A stretch of DNA of 64,000 nt from an uncultured Erysipelotrichaceae bacterium (GTDB lineage Bacteria > Bacillota_I > Bacilli_A > Erysipelotrichales > Erysipelotrichaceae). The stretch lies in contig CAMCKH010000001.1 in the NCBI GenBank assembly GCA_945875435.1, positions 186,001 through 250,000 of the forward strand, in the 5' to 3' direction. Under the pieces are notes generated by a model that was given only the letters and a program-made list of their open reading frames with translations, was not told where the DNA came from and made no database searches. Positions 49,538 through 59,796 of this stretch are shown one piece after another. The stretch's first letter is position 1. Each line of letters starts with the position of its first letter. The position numbers and the translations under genes were made by a program.

Positions 49538-49568
49538 AAAAAAGTCCTTATAAATAGGGACTTTTTTT
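49538..49568 (+). terminator. Terminator of the tRNA pair
   Basis: AAAAAAGTCC, loop TTATAAATA, and GGGACTTTTTTT. Confidence 0.9.
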
Positions 49569-49573
49569 ATAGC

Positions 49574-49595
49574 TAGCCACGAATTAGCCACGAAT
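49574..49595. repeat. Tandem 11-bp repeat, arm-site-like (pair 1)
   Basis: TAGCCACGAAT occurs twice head to tail (49574-49584, 49585-49595), just past the tRNA terminator. Its complement ATTCGTGGCTA resembles the 11-bp direct repeats bound by the N-terminal domain of Tn916-type integrases. Similar pairs are at 51069 and 55425. Confidence 0.6.
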
Positions 49596-49607
49596 TTTTG
49601 ATTTTTA

Positions 49608-49811
49608 TCACTCAATTTCTAAACTATCAATAACATTTATTAACCATTCTTTTTTGCTTTGTTTAGTTTTAGTTAAATATGTTTGTAGTTTGTCAAAACT
49701 TTCATTTGGAATTATGATGTTAAGGGTTCTAGCTCCTTCCCTCTTTTTTCTTTGACTTTCTCTCCAGTATTCTCTCATCAGTTCTTTAACTGACATTTCT
49801 TTATTATTCAT
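49608..49811 (-). CDS. Small ribbon-helix-helix-like protein
   Basis: A 67-residue basic/acidic protein: an N-terminal helix (VKELMREYWRESQRKKREGA), then a strand RTLNIIIPNESFDKLQTYLTKT and a last helix SKKEWLINVIDSL. The strand-helix-helix end is RHH-like, as in regulators or auxiliary proteins of plasmids and conjugative elements. The SD is weak. It probably belongs to the island left by the lost integrase. Confidence 0.55.
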   Translation of the reverse strand: MNNKEMSVKELMREYWRESQRKKREGARTLNIIIPNESFDKLQTYLTKTKQSKKEWLINVIDSLEIE

Positions 49812-49825
49812 TTATGTTTTTCTTT

Positions 49826-49948
49826 CTAAATATTGTTTTTAAAATAAATAATTAATGCAATAACTGAAATAAATAAAATTAATTCCAATAAATTTTTGAT
49901 TATTTCTTCTTTAGTGCATTTGATGACTTCAAACTTTACTTTTCGCAT
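49826..49948 (-). CDS. 40-residue single-helix membrane protein
   Basis: A short frame, MRKVKFEVIKCTKEEIIKN, then a membrane helix (LLELILFISVIALIIYF) and KNNI. The amphipathic charged head and one perfect helix suggest a real small protein, and it lies 14 nt upstream of the RHH-like gene. No good SD and no recognised family. Confidence 0.4.
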   Translation of the reverse strand: MRKVKFEVIKCTKEEIIKNLLELILFISVIALIIYFKNNI

Positions 49949-49969
49949 AATCTATTGTAAAATGGAGTT

Positions 49970-50000
49970 GTAACAGAAAAGGCTAAGCCTTCTCCGTTAC
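49970..50000. repeat. Imperfect hairpin in the island intergenic region
   Basis: AAGGC-TAA-GCCTT is the core, extended with mismatches by ACaGA on one side and TCTCcGT on the other. There is no T-run. The rest of 49949-50380 has only the palindrome and terminator listed separately. Confidence 0.35.
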
Positions 50001-50100
50001 TTTGTAACTAACCTTTATAAATACTAATTTTATCTCAATTTCAAATGTAGTAGTTATTAAGGTTTTTTTATTTTCTTTCTCCATTTCTTCCTCCTTTCTA

Positions 50101-50139
50101 TACTATAATTATATAATAATTTATTATATAATTATAGTA
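50101..50139. repeat. Perfect 39-bp AT palindrome containing back-to-back TATAAT boxes
   Basis: TACTATAATTATATAATAA, a single T, then its exact complement. Each arm has a TATAAT pointing outwards or inwards on both strands. It could be a regulator operator over divergent promoters or a cruciform. Confidence 0.75.
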
Positions 50140-50332
50140 TTGTTATTCTTGCAGGTGTTTTATTAATAAAATACTAATAATTTTTATTTTTTTATTTAAT
50201 TATTTGAATAATGCAACTGTGTTGTTTTGCTCTGTATATTTTAATTTCTTTAGCATAAACACCAATTTTTCAAGTTAAGATCAAAATATGCACTTCTATA
50301 TTTTTTTGCAATATTTAACTTTTGATACAAAA

Positions 50333-50364
50333 AAAAGTATTTAGAATTATTTCTAAATACTTTT
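50333..50364 (-). terminator. Terminator of the toxin/immunity-like pair
   Basis: On the minus strand AAAAGTATTTAGAA pairs with TTCTAAATACTTTT, and a T-run follows. Confidence 0.85.
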
Positions 50365-50380
50365 GGTCTAATTTTTAAAA

Positions 50381-50695
50381 CTATAAATCAAAAAAATCAT
50401 CCAGATAATTTCCAAATTCATCAAAAAATAAATAATAATTTCTTATCCATTCATTTTCTAGGATGACTGCATAAGATAATTTATATCTTAGAAACAAAGG
50501 TTCAGCTTGAAAGACATCTACTCCTATTGTTTGTAATTGGAAGCAATCTTCTTTATTGCCAATGAATAATTTGCTTTCAAATAATTCATGAACAATTTCT
50601 TCATCAGTTAGCAATTTTTCCTTAATGTGATTTTTTGATTTTTCAATCAACTTTAATCGTTTAAATTCATTGTTTATTAATTCTACATTTATCAT
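50381..50695 (-). CDS. Small acidic protein, possible immunity protein
   Basis: A 104-residue acidic protein, MINVELINNEFKRLKLIEKS to GNYLDDFFDL, with no family that I recognise. It starts 5 nt after the stop of a toxin-like C-terminal stump and ends in its own terminator, which is the layout of polymorphic toxin/immunity pairs. Function is inferred from position only. Confidence 0.45.
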   Translation of the reverse strand: MINVELINNEFKRLKLIEKSKNHIKEKLLTDEEIVHELFESKLFIGNKEDCFQLQTIGVDVFQAEPLFLRYKLSYAVILENEWIRNYYLFFDEFGNYLDDFFDL

Positions 50696-50700
50696 TTTTC

Positions 50701-50889
50701 TTATTTATGTGCTTTTTCAAATAAATCGAATATCCATCTTCCACTTGAATCTTTATATCCAAATATTCTGTATGCACCATATTTTCCTTTCACTTTAATT
50801 TCATGTGTATAAACTTTTTTAAATACTCCTTTTAGTTTCTTTATGCCTGTTTCATTTGTTGCACCAACCAAACTTTTGTTTGCTGCTTT
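50701..50889 (-). pseudogene. C-terminal stump of a polymorphic-toxin-like protein
   Basis: An open frame runs from just after an in-frame TAA at 50890 to a stop at 50701: KAANKSLVGATNETGIKKLK, then VYTHEIKVKGKYGAYRIFGY and SSGRWIFDLFEKAHK. It has no start, SD or N-terminal delivery domain. Length (about 60 residues) and the downstream small acidic gene suggest a detached toxin tip. The toxin family is not recognised. Confidence 0.4.
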
Positions 50890-51068
50890 TTAAACAATTT
50901 TAGCACTTCTTTAGCTTCATTTTATTCTTAAAAGTTTTATTAATTGCATTAAGTGTTATTCTCACTCGCTCCCTATAAATCAATCTTAAATACTTTTGTT
51001 TATGAAATTTATTAGAGAGTATTTATATTATTTGAATTATCGGTAAAGCATACGCTATTCGATTTTTT

Positions 51069-51090
51069 GTTGCCATTTCGTTGCCACAAA
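51069..51090. repeat. Tandem 11-bp repeat, arm-site-like (pair 2)
   Basis: GTTGCCATTTC (51069-51079) and GTTGCCACAAA (51080-51090) share GTTGCCA at 11-bp pitch, as in pairs 1 and 3. They abut the end of the defence pseudogene. Confidence 0.5.
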
Positions 51091-51092
51091 AA

Positions 51093-52190
51093 TTATTTAG
51101 ATTCTATTTCATCAAAATCTATATTTCCAATAATAAACTTACTTTTATCAATAATTCTGTCTATTGATTTGATCATTTGCTCTGTCATTTCTATATAAGA
51201 AGTCAAATCAACATCCAAAAAGAGAATTGCTTGATTCATACTACTTTCTATTCCAAAATTTCCCAAAGATGTTTCCTTGAGTACCTGAACAGATTCATTC
51301 GATGTGGAAACTGATGTCTCCATACTATATAAATCCTTTATATAATTAATTAAAGAGTCTTTATTTTCTGGTTTTGTGCAATATTGTTTTCTAACAATCC
51401 CAAAATATTCTTCTCAATTTTCGACCAGTACGAAGATATAGTTGAATTATGTTCCTTTAATTGTTTACTAAATGTAGCAATATATTCAACAACTTTTTCA
51501 GACTGTTTTCTCACAAATGATGTGGTTCCATTGCCTCCGATCTTATTTACTCGCTCAATTTCTTCTGTGCATCCATTTATACCATTATTCATTACATTCA
51601 TTTCTGAAGACATCGTTTCAATGTCCGCAGTCATCTTCTCAGTATCTTCTTCTACATCCGCTAAAAAGTCAAGAAAACCTTTTTCACCTTCAGAAATGTC
51701 AATTTTAATAATTTATTTTTTAAAAAATTCTTCTGAAGCAATCTTACTATGATCCAAAAAATCCCCAACAGAATTATTAAAAATAACACTATCATCTCTT
51801 GCTCCCTTTAAATTATTCTCCAAATATGTAATTAAATCATAAAACTTTTTGAAGTTAGTAGAATAGTCTTTTGCTCGATATTGTTTCAAATCAAAAAGAA
51901 GACTACCAAGATCATCACGAGTTATCATTATAGTTTTCTTATTGAAGCTGTGAGCAATACCCAATTCGTACATTACATTTGGATTTAATCAGGTTAAGTC
52001 AGCTAAAACAAAGTAGTAAGAATAAATTGGAAGAATAATGTCAGCTAAAATATTTTGTTGGTTATCTTCATCTCCAGCGTGCGAAAATTCAAAATCTTCG
52101 TTAAAATGTTCCTTTATCATCTCATACGATTCAAAAAAGTCATCAGTAAACGGAATAATTACAAATACTTTTGTCTTATCAATATTACAT
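51093..52190 (-). pseudogene. Decayed TIR/nucleoside-deoxyribosyltransferase-like defence protein
   Basis: Reading through the breaks gives about 365 residues. The N-terminal domain (KVFVIIPFTDDFFESYEMIK, YYFVLADLT, NPNVMYELGIAHSFNKKTIM) is the nucleotide-hydrolase fold in which the E of YELG is catalytic. A coiled C-terminal part follows (EEDTEKMTADIETMSSEMNV). There are four lesions. An extra T after the ATG (52190) shifts the frame. A TGA replaces the expected Gly in ADLT-G-LNPNV (about 51987). Frameshifts near 51715 and 51350 split the tail. An intact SD (AGGAGA) remains. It follows the restriction genes by 13 nt. Confidence 0.8.
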
Positions 52191-52203
52191 TTCTCCTATA
52201 ATT

Positions 52204-52950
52204 TTATTTTTTCAGTACAAACAAATACTCGTGTGCAATCAGTAAAAAATTATATTTTACACTATTTGTTTTCCAATACCCTGTGGCTTTACAGTTGTGT
52301 TGCTCTTTGATAATCAATTCTTTAAGAGTAAATCCGGCATCTTGGAAAATTTTCATAACATCAAATGACATTGGTATCATACAACCCTTCTGTCTTGTAT
52401 CACCCATAAGCACAACGCAAAATTTATCTTTCTTCAAAACACGGTGGCTCTCTGCAGCTACCTTTTTCATTTCTTCAAGAAAATCTTTCACTTTGAGTTG
52501 CGACAAATCTTCGTCTATACCTTCGCTATATTTAATAATATCGGCATATGGCGGATGTGTGCAAATCAGGTCAATGCTTTCATCCGAAAGAAAATCTAAA
52601 TTTCTCGCATCGCCCTTATGGATGTAAACTTTTCCGTTTGCACCTTCGTGTTCAAAATTCACTTTTTCTTTACATCTGTCGAGTGCAACATCATTGACAT
52701 CAACACCGATAATATCACGGCTCAAAAGCTTTGCTTCAACAAGGGTAGTTCCACCACCTGCAAATTGGTCAAGAACCACATCGCCCTCTTTTGAATATCT
52801 TAATATGATATTTCGTGGAATATAGGGCGACCAATTTCCACGCCATTTCGCATCGTGAGTTGCCCAATCTCCACGTTTTGGAAATGACCAGTGTGTTGTC
52901 ATTTCTAATTCAAAATCATCAGGTTCCCATTTTACAATTTTCTTTGCCAT
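52204..52950 (-). CDS. Second DNA methyltransferase of the DpnII-type system (N4/N6 class)
   Basis: A 248-residue protein. AdoMet motif I is DQFAGGGTTL (61-70), and catalytic motif IV is THPPY (131-135), in PF01555-like order. NIILRYSKEGDVVLDQ and HRVLKKDKFCVVLMGDT are also conserved. In the DpnII system a second methylase, DpnA, methylates single-stranded GATC to protect incoming DNA; a similar part here is inferred. The GC content is higher than that of the host genes. The start overlaps the endonuclease stop by one base. Confidence 0.85.
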   Translation of the reverse strand: MAKKIVKWEPDDFELEMTTHWSFPKRGDWATHDAKWRGNWSPYIPRNIILRYSKEGDVVLDQFAGGGTTLVEAKLLSRDIIGVDVNDVALDRCKEKVNFEHEGANGKVYIHKGDARNLDFLSDESIDLICTHPPYADIIKYSEGIDEDLSQLKVKDFLEEMKKVAAESHRVLKKDKFCVVLMGDTRQKGCMIPMSFDVMKIFQDAGFTLKELIIKEQHNCKATGYWKTNSVKYNFLLIAHEYLFVLKK

Positions 52951-53813
52951 TATTTAAAAACCTCTGTAATTATGCCATTTTCCAAATCTTTAATGTTATA
53001 AATGTGTTCCATAACATCAAAGGTTTCTTCAAGATTATGACGAGCACTTATCCAGCCTTTTCCGTCGGTAAACCATACAAAAGTAAAACCGTCGATTGTA
53101 TCGGCTTCAAGAGCGAGTGTTTTGTAACTGCGTGATGTTTCGTTTAATTTACTTCCGCCACTTCCGTAAAAATTAGTTTCGATACCGTAAATCATATTAG
53201 GTGTTTTAACCACAAAATCAAAACGCTTTTCTGTTTTTCCTTGATTAGATATGGCTGAAAGGTCAACGCTCCATTTATCGGTAATCTGATGAATATATAT
53301 TTCTTTAAAATAGGACTCATCTTTAACAAAACCTGCTTTTTGGATAAAACTTTCAACTAAGTTTTCCATTAAATGACCGCCACGATTTTTACGTCCGTTG
53401 GAGTCAAGACCTGTTTCAACACCTGTTGCATAATCTACAAGATTGTTGACTATATGATTTTCTATTAGATCAAAAAGTCCGGTTTTACGCATAAATATCT
53501 TATATTGCTCGACCGAAAGATTATGATTCTTAAAATTATATGTATAGTCTCCGTCGCCATCAATCGCATATATTTCATTCGATCTAACTGCCAAAAGCAG
53601 GGGTATGCATTTCAAAGTTTCCGGATATTTTTTTATTAGGTTTTCAAAATCTGTTTCTATGTTATTAGAGCCGATAAGTGAGTTCAAAATATTAAGTTCA
53701 ACCTTGATATTATCGACATTTCTGTGAACTTTATCAAAATCTATATAATAACCATAGTCTGCTATACTATCACGAAAGTCGGACAACCAAGCACTAAAAT
53801 TTCTGTTATTCAT
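52950..53813 (-). CDS. Type II restriction endonuclease, DpnII/MboI family (GATC)
   Basis: A 287-residue protein matching DpnII: NFSAWLSDFRDSIADYGYYI, SNEIYAIDGDGDYTYNF, RKNRGGHLMENLVESFI, and near the end GIETNFYGSGGSKLNETSRS. The family cuts unmethylated GATC. GATC sites occur freely in this window, consistent with methylation protection. It lies between two methylase genes, which differs from the dpnM-dpnA-dpnB order. Confidence 0.88.
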   Translation of the reverse strand: MNNRNFSAWLSDFRDSIADYGYYIDFDKVHRNVDNIKVELNILNSLIGSNNIETDFENLIKKYPETLKCIPLLLAVRSNEIYAIDGDGDYTYNFKNHNLSVEQYKIFMRKTGLFDLIENHIVNNLVDYATGVETGLDSNGRKNRGGHLMENLVESFIQKAGFVKDESYFKEIYIHQITDKWSVDLSAISNQGKTEKRFDFVVKTPNMIYGIETNFYGSGGSKLNETSRSYKTLALEADTIDGFTFVWFTDGKGWISARHNLEETFDVMEHIYNIKDLENGIITEVFK

Positions 53814-53824
53814 TTCTAACCTCC

Positions 53825-54895
53825 TTAAAAGTTACTAATAAGCAATTCCTTAATTTTTCCTCTTGATTCACTATTACAATTAATCATTCGAGTGGCTTCA
53901 ACTCGCTTAATTTTATGTGCGGAATAGATATTATCAAAGAAATCATCGTCTGTATTTGAGTTTTTTGGATCAGAATTGCTAATTACAATTTTTGCACCTT
54001 TTTTGTCCATATCATTAACAAATTGTGCAAGCTCGATCTGTGCATCATCATTAAACAAATTCTCGGTATAAGCCGTAAAACTTGCTGTATCTGTAATAGG
54101 TCTGTAGGGCGGATCAAAATAAACAAAGGTATTTTCATCAATAAAGTCTGCTGACTTTCTGTAATCTCCGCATAAAATGGTAACTCTCTGCAACTTATTC
54201 GATACTGCTCTGAGATTTTTTTCATCACAAATCATCGGATTTTTGTATGCTCCCATAGGAACATTAAATAACCCCTTTTTATTTACACGGAACAGACCGT
54301 TGAAACAAGTCTTGTTAAGGAAAATCATTAATGCAGCTTTTTCGATATTGATATTTTCATCGCTATTTACTTTCATGTCGTTAAAACGCTCTCGCTTTTG
54401 CATATAGTACACTTTACGATTGTCTGTATCTAACGGAATAAAGTCGTTCTGCATAGCGAAAAGCATTTTAATCAAATCATCCACACAATCACGGATAATG
54501 CGATACGTATTGATAAGTTCAGCATTAATATCGCTGATATAAACTTCTTCTAAATCATATTTGCTAAGAATATCAAACAAAACTGCACCACCGCCAACAA
54601 ATGGCTCAGCATATTTCGTTATTTGGCCGTTTTCAAAAGGATAGTAGCGCTCAATTTCTTTAATAAGCTGACCTTTACCGCCTGCCCATTTCAAAAATGG
54701 CTTAACCGTTTTTTCTTCGGTTCGATTATATCGTGTACTCCTTGCATCTATGGGCTTTTCTGCGGAAGAAGGAATAATCCACATATTACCGACCATAGTT
54801 ACTTCTTTAATTCTTTGCTCAGAGCACAAAACCGCCACTCTTCTTTGGGAAATGCCCCATTTATCAGCAGCTTCTTTTGCAGACATAAATTTCAT
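53825..54895 (-). CDS. Dam-type N6-adenine methyltransferase with N-terminal HTH domain
   Basis: A 356-residue protein in two parts. Residues 1-48, KFMSAKEAADKWGISQRRVA to GNMWIIPSSAEKP, form a MerR/excisionase-like helix-turn-helix domain. Residues 64-356 are a D12-class GATC methylase: PFLKWAGGKGQLI (66-78), EPFVGGGAV, CFNGLFRVN (197-205) and catalytic DPPY (261-264). Plain DpnM and Dam lack the front domain, which could regulate the operon. The first gene; AGGAGG stands 5 nt before the ATG. Confidence 0.9.
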   Translation of the reverse strand: MKFMSAKEAADKWGISQRRVAVLCSEQRIKEVTMVGNMWIIPSSAEKPIDARSTRYNRTEEKTVKPFLKWAGGKGQLIKEIERYYPFENGQITKYAEPFVGGGAVLFDILSKYDLEEVYISDINAELINTYRIIRDCVDDLIKMLFAMQNDFIPLDTDNRKVYYMQKRERFNDMKVNSDENINIEKAALMIFLNKTCFNGLFRVNKKGLFNVPMGAYKNPMICDEKNLRAVSNKLQRVTILCGDYRKSADFIDENTFVYFDPPYRPITDTASFTAYTENLFNDDAQIELAQFVNDMDKKGAKIVISNSDPKNSNTDDDFFDNIYSAHKIKRVEATRMINCNSESRGKIKELLISNF

Positions 54896-54912
54896 AAAAA
54901 CCTCCTGCGAAT

Positions 54913-54963
54913 TTCGAGTTCTTACTTGTATAATATTATATTCTAAAGCTCGAATAATAGCAA
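54913..54963 (-). promoter_or_regulatory. Restriction-operon promoter with inverted repeat
   Basis: TTGCTA (54963-54958), 17 nt, then TATAAT (54940-54935). TTCGAG and CTCGAA half-sites (54913-54918 and 54949-54954) flank the -10 box. This would suit autorepression by the HTH-fused methylase. Confidence 0.6.
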
Positions 54964-55015
54964 TACCATTTTAAAAAATGATTGTAAACTTTTTTATTGT
55001 TCTGAATATGTAATA

Positions 55016-55039
55016 TCGGCAGGGATTGCTCCCTGCCGT
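55016..55039. terminator. GC-rich hairpin after tnpV remnant
   Basis: CGGCAGGGA, loop TTGC, and TCCCTGCCG. On the minus strand it follows the tnpV stop. A T-rich run is weak. It could be an element end. Confidence 0.55.
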
Positions 55040-55047
55040 CTTTGTGT

Positions 55048-55432
55048 TTATACCGTATAAATTATTTCTACATTTACAATTTCCGTTGCACGATTACGGA
55101 TATTATTCATCTTTTGCACCATACCATCATATTGGTTGGTTTGAGTTCTTAGGTTACATTTTCTTTTTCGGCGAGGTCTTTTACCAGCCGAGAAAAAAGA
55201 TTTTAAGCCTGTTCTTCAATGTCGGTAAGATATAAATTGATCCTACCGCTTGTCAACAAATTGTAGTAACGCATCTTATGATTTTGCTTCAAATATCGTT
55301 TATGCCTCATTGCCCAAACGCCGATATTCGCTTCTTTTTCTTCTTCAGCCGGTAATAAATCGGGCAACATATAGTCGCCCACCTGCGCTGCGTATAAGTA
55401 CCGCCTGTTTGTTCAAAAATTGTATTTGCCAT
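55048..55432 (-). pseudogene. tnpV: Degenerate tnpV (transposon-encoded protein)
   Basis: Reading through frame breaks gives ANTIFEQTGGTYTQ, then GDYMLPDLLPAEEEKEANIG, MRHKRYLKQNHKMRYYNLLT, SGRINLYLTDIEEQA, and a tail MNNIRNRATEIVNVEIIYTV. This is the TnpV protein of clostridial mobile elements. A shift of 1 or 2 nt lies at about codon 15, a TAA replaces the codon after EEQA, and another stop follows. GC is clearly above that of the host. It is the only transposition-linked gene left in the island. Confidence 0.85.
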
Positions 55433-55446
55433 TTTGTTGCCAAAAA
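55425..55446. repeat. Tandem 11-bp repeat, arm-site-like (pair 3)
   Basis: TTTGCCATTTT and GTTGCCAAAAA at 11-bp pitch, sharing TTGCCA with pair 2. They overlap the tnpV start codon. 55447-55498, up to guaA, shows nothing else. Confidence 0.4.
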
Positions 55447-55498
55447 GCATATACAATCAGCAAAATCCCAGTAAAATAAGGTTTTTCACGGGTGTGAT

Positions 55499-58547
<3,049 letters not shown>

Positions 58548-58592
58548 TATATAATTATTGAATTATACATCTTTTTTATTTAAAATATTAAT

Positions 58593-59747
58593 ATGAAAAA
58601 TATAAAAAAAATAGAATTAGAAGATAAAGAAATATATTTATTGCCTAGTGCTCATATTTCTAAAGTTTCAGTAGAAGAGACAGAAAGTGCTATAAGAAAT
58701 ATAAATCCAGATACGATTTGCGTCGAATTAGATCAAGATAGATTTAATAAATTAAAAAAACCTGATGATTTTTTAAATACCGATATAAACACAATAATTA
58801 AAGATAAAAAGGTTGGATTTTTATTATTAAATATTATAATAAGCAATTTTCAAAAAAACATGGCTGATCATTTAAAAAATGAAAATGGTGGAGAAATGAT
58901 TAAAGCCATTGAACTAAGTGAAGAATTAAACAAAAATTTAGAATTAGTAGATAGAAAAATTGATATAACTTTTAATAGAATTTATGCAAAATTAAATTTA
59001 ATTGAAAAAATAAAACTACTCTACATAGTAGTATCATCTATTTTTGATGATAAAAAAATTAGTGAAGATGATATTTTAAAACTTCAAAATCAAGATATTT
59101 TAGATAATTTAATTTCAGATTTTTCAAAACATTTCCCTATAGTGAAAGAAGTTTTAATAGACGAAAGAGATCGCTATATCGCTCATAAAATAAAAAATTC
59201 ATCAGGAAAAAAAGTATTTGCGGTATTAGGTGCCGGACATCTTAATGGAGTTATTGAAAATTTAAAAATAAACTATTCTATTGAAAATATTAATCAAAAA
59301 ATTGAAAAAAAGACTAATATTTTAGCATACATAATTCCGATAATAATCATCTTTGGCATCTTAGCAATCACGTTTAAAAATTTTGATATTGGAATTAAAC
59401 AACTTTTAACTTGGTTCTTACTAAATTCTACTTTAAGTGCTATTGGGGTTATGCTTGCGAAAGGTCATTTATATACGATTTTAACCGCTTTAATCACCGC
59501 CCCTTTTTCAGCAATTCACCCACTTTTTGCGGTAGGATTTTTTACCGGAATTTGCGAAGCTAAAATTTTAAATCCTAAAATTATAGATTTTAAAAATATT
59601 TCAAACGATACTAAAAATATAAGTGGTTACTTTAAAAATAAAATAACTAGGATTTTAATGGTAGTAGTATTTTCCAATATAATGGCAGGTATCGGAACCT
59701 TCGTAAGCACTATTGATATTATCAAAAATTTCTTATCATTATTTTAA
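58593..59747 (+). CDS. TraB/PrgY family membrane protein
   Basis: A 384-residue protein. The soluble N-terminal half is TIKI/TraB-like: IYLLPSAHISKVSVEET with the metal His, TICVELDQDRFNKL, and ERDRYIAHKI...VLGAGHLNGV. Four or more membrane helices follow. PrgY limits pheromone activity in enterococcal plasmids; family members are thought to be metal proteases, and the target is unknown here. TAAAAT at 58581-58586 predicts a leaderless start. It is monocistronic. Confidence 0.88.
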   Translation: MKNIKKIELEDKEIYLLPSAHISKVSVEETESAIRNINPDTICVELDQDRFNKLKKPDDFLNTDINTIIKDKKVGFLLLNIIISNFQKNMADHLKNENGGEMIKAIELSEELNKNLELVDRKIDITFNRIYAKLNLIEKIKLLYIVVSSIFDDKKISEDDILKLQNQDILDNLISDFSKHFPIVKEVLIDERDRYIAHKIKNSSGKKVFAVLGAGHLNGVIENLKINYSIENINQKIEKKTNILAYIIPIIIIFGILAITFKNFDIGIKQLLTWFLLNSTLSAIGVMLAKGHLYTILTALITAPFSAIHPLFAVGFFTGICEAKILNPKIIDFKNISNDTKNISGYFKNKITRILMVVVFSNIMAGIGTFVSTIDIIKNFLSLF

Positions 59748-59796
59748 GCATTTTAGTTAAATAATAATAATATTGGTGTTAATATAAGTACGGTAT

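Noticed and set aside
49574-49595. Two-unit CRISPR-like or minisatellite array
   Set aside because: Only two units without spacers, and the same 11-bp pitch recurs at two other island sites. Integrase arm sites explain it better.
51093-52190. UGA read as glycine or another sense codon (TGA sits at an expected Gly in the defence protein)
   Set aside because: TGA is the normal stop for uppS, rmlA, folA, guaB and others, tryptophan is TGG throughout, and the same gene has unrelated frameshifts. It is a decayed gene, not recoding.
54177-55474. Plus-strand frames opposite the Dam-type methylase and the tnpV region
   Set aside because: They are short, Phe/Cys-rich, lack SDs, and are antisense to recognisable coding or pseudogene sequence.
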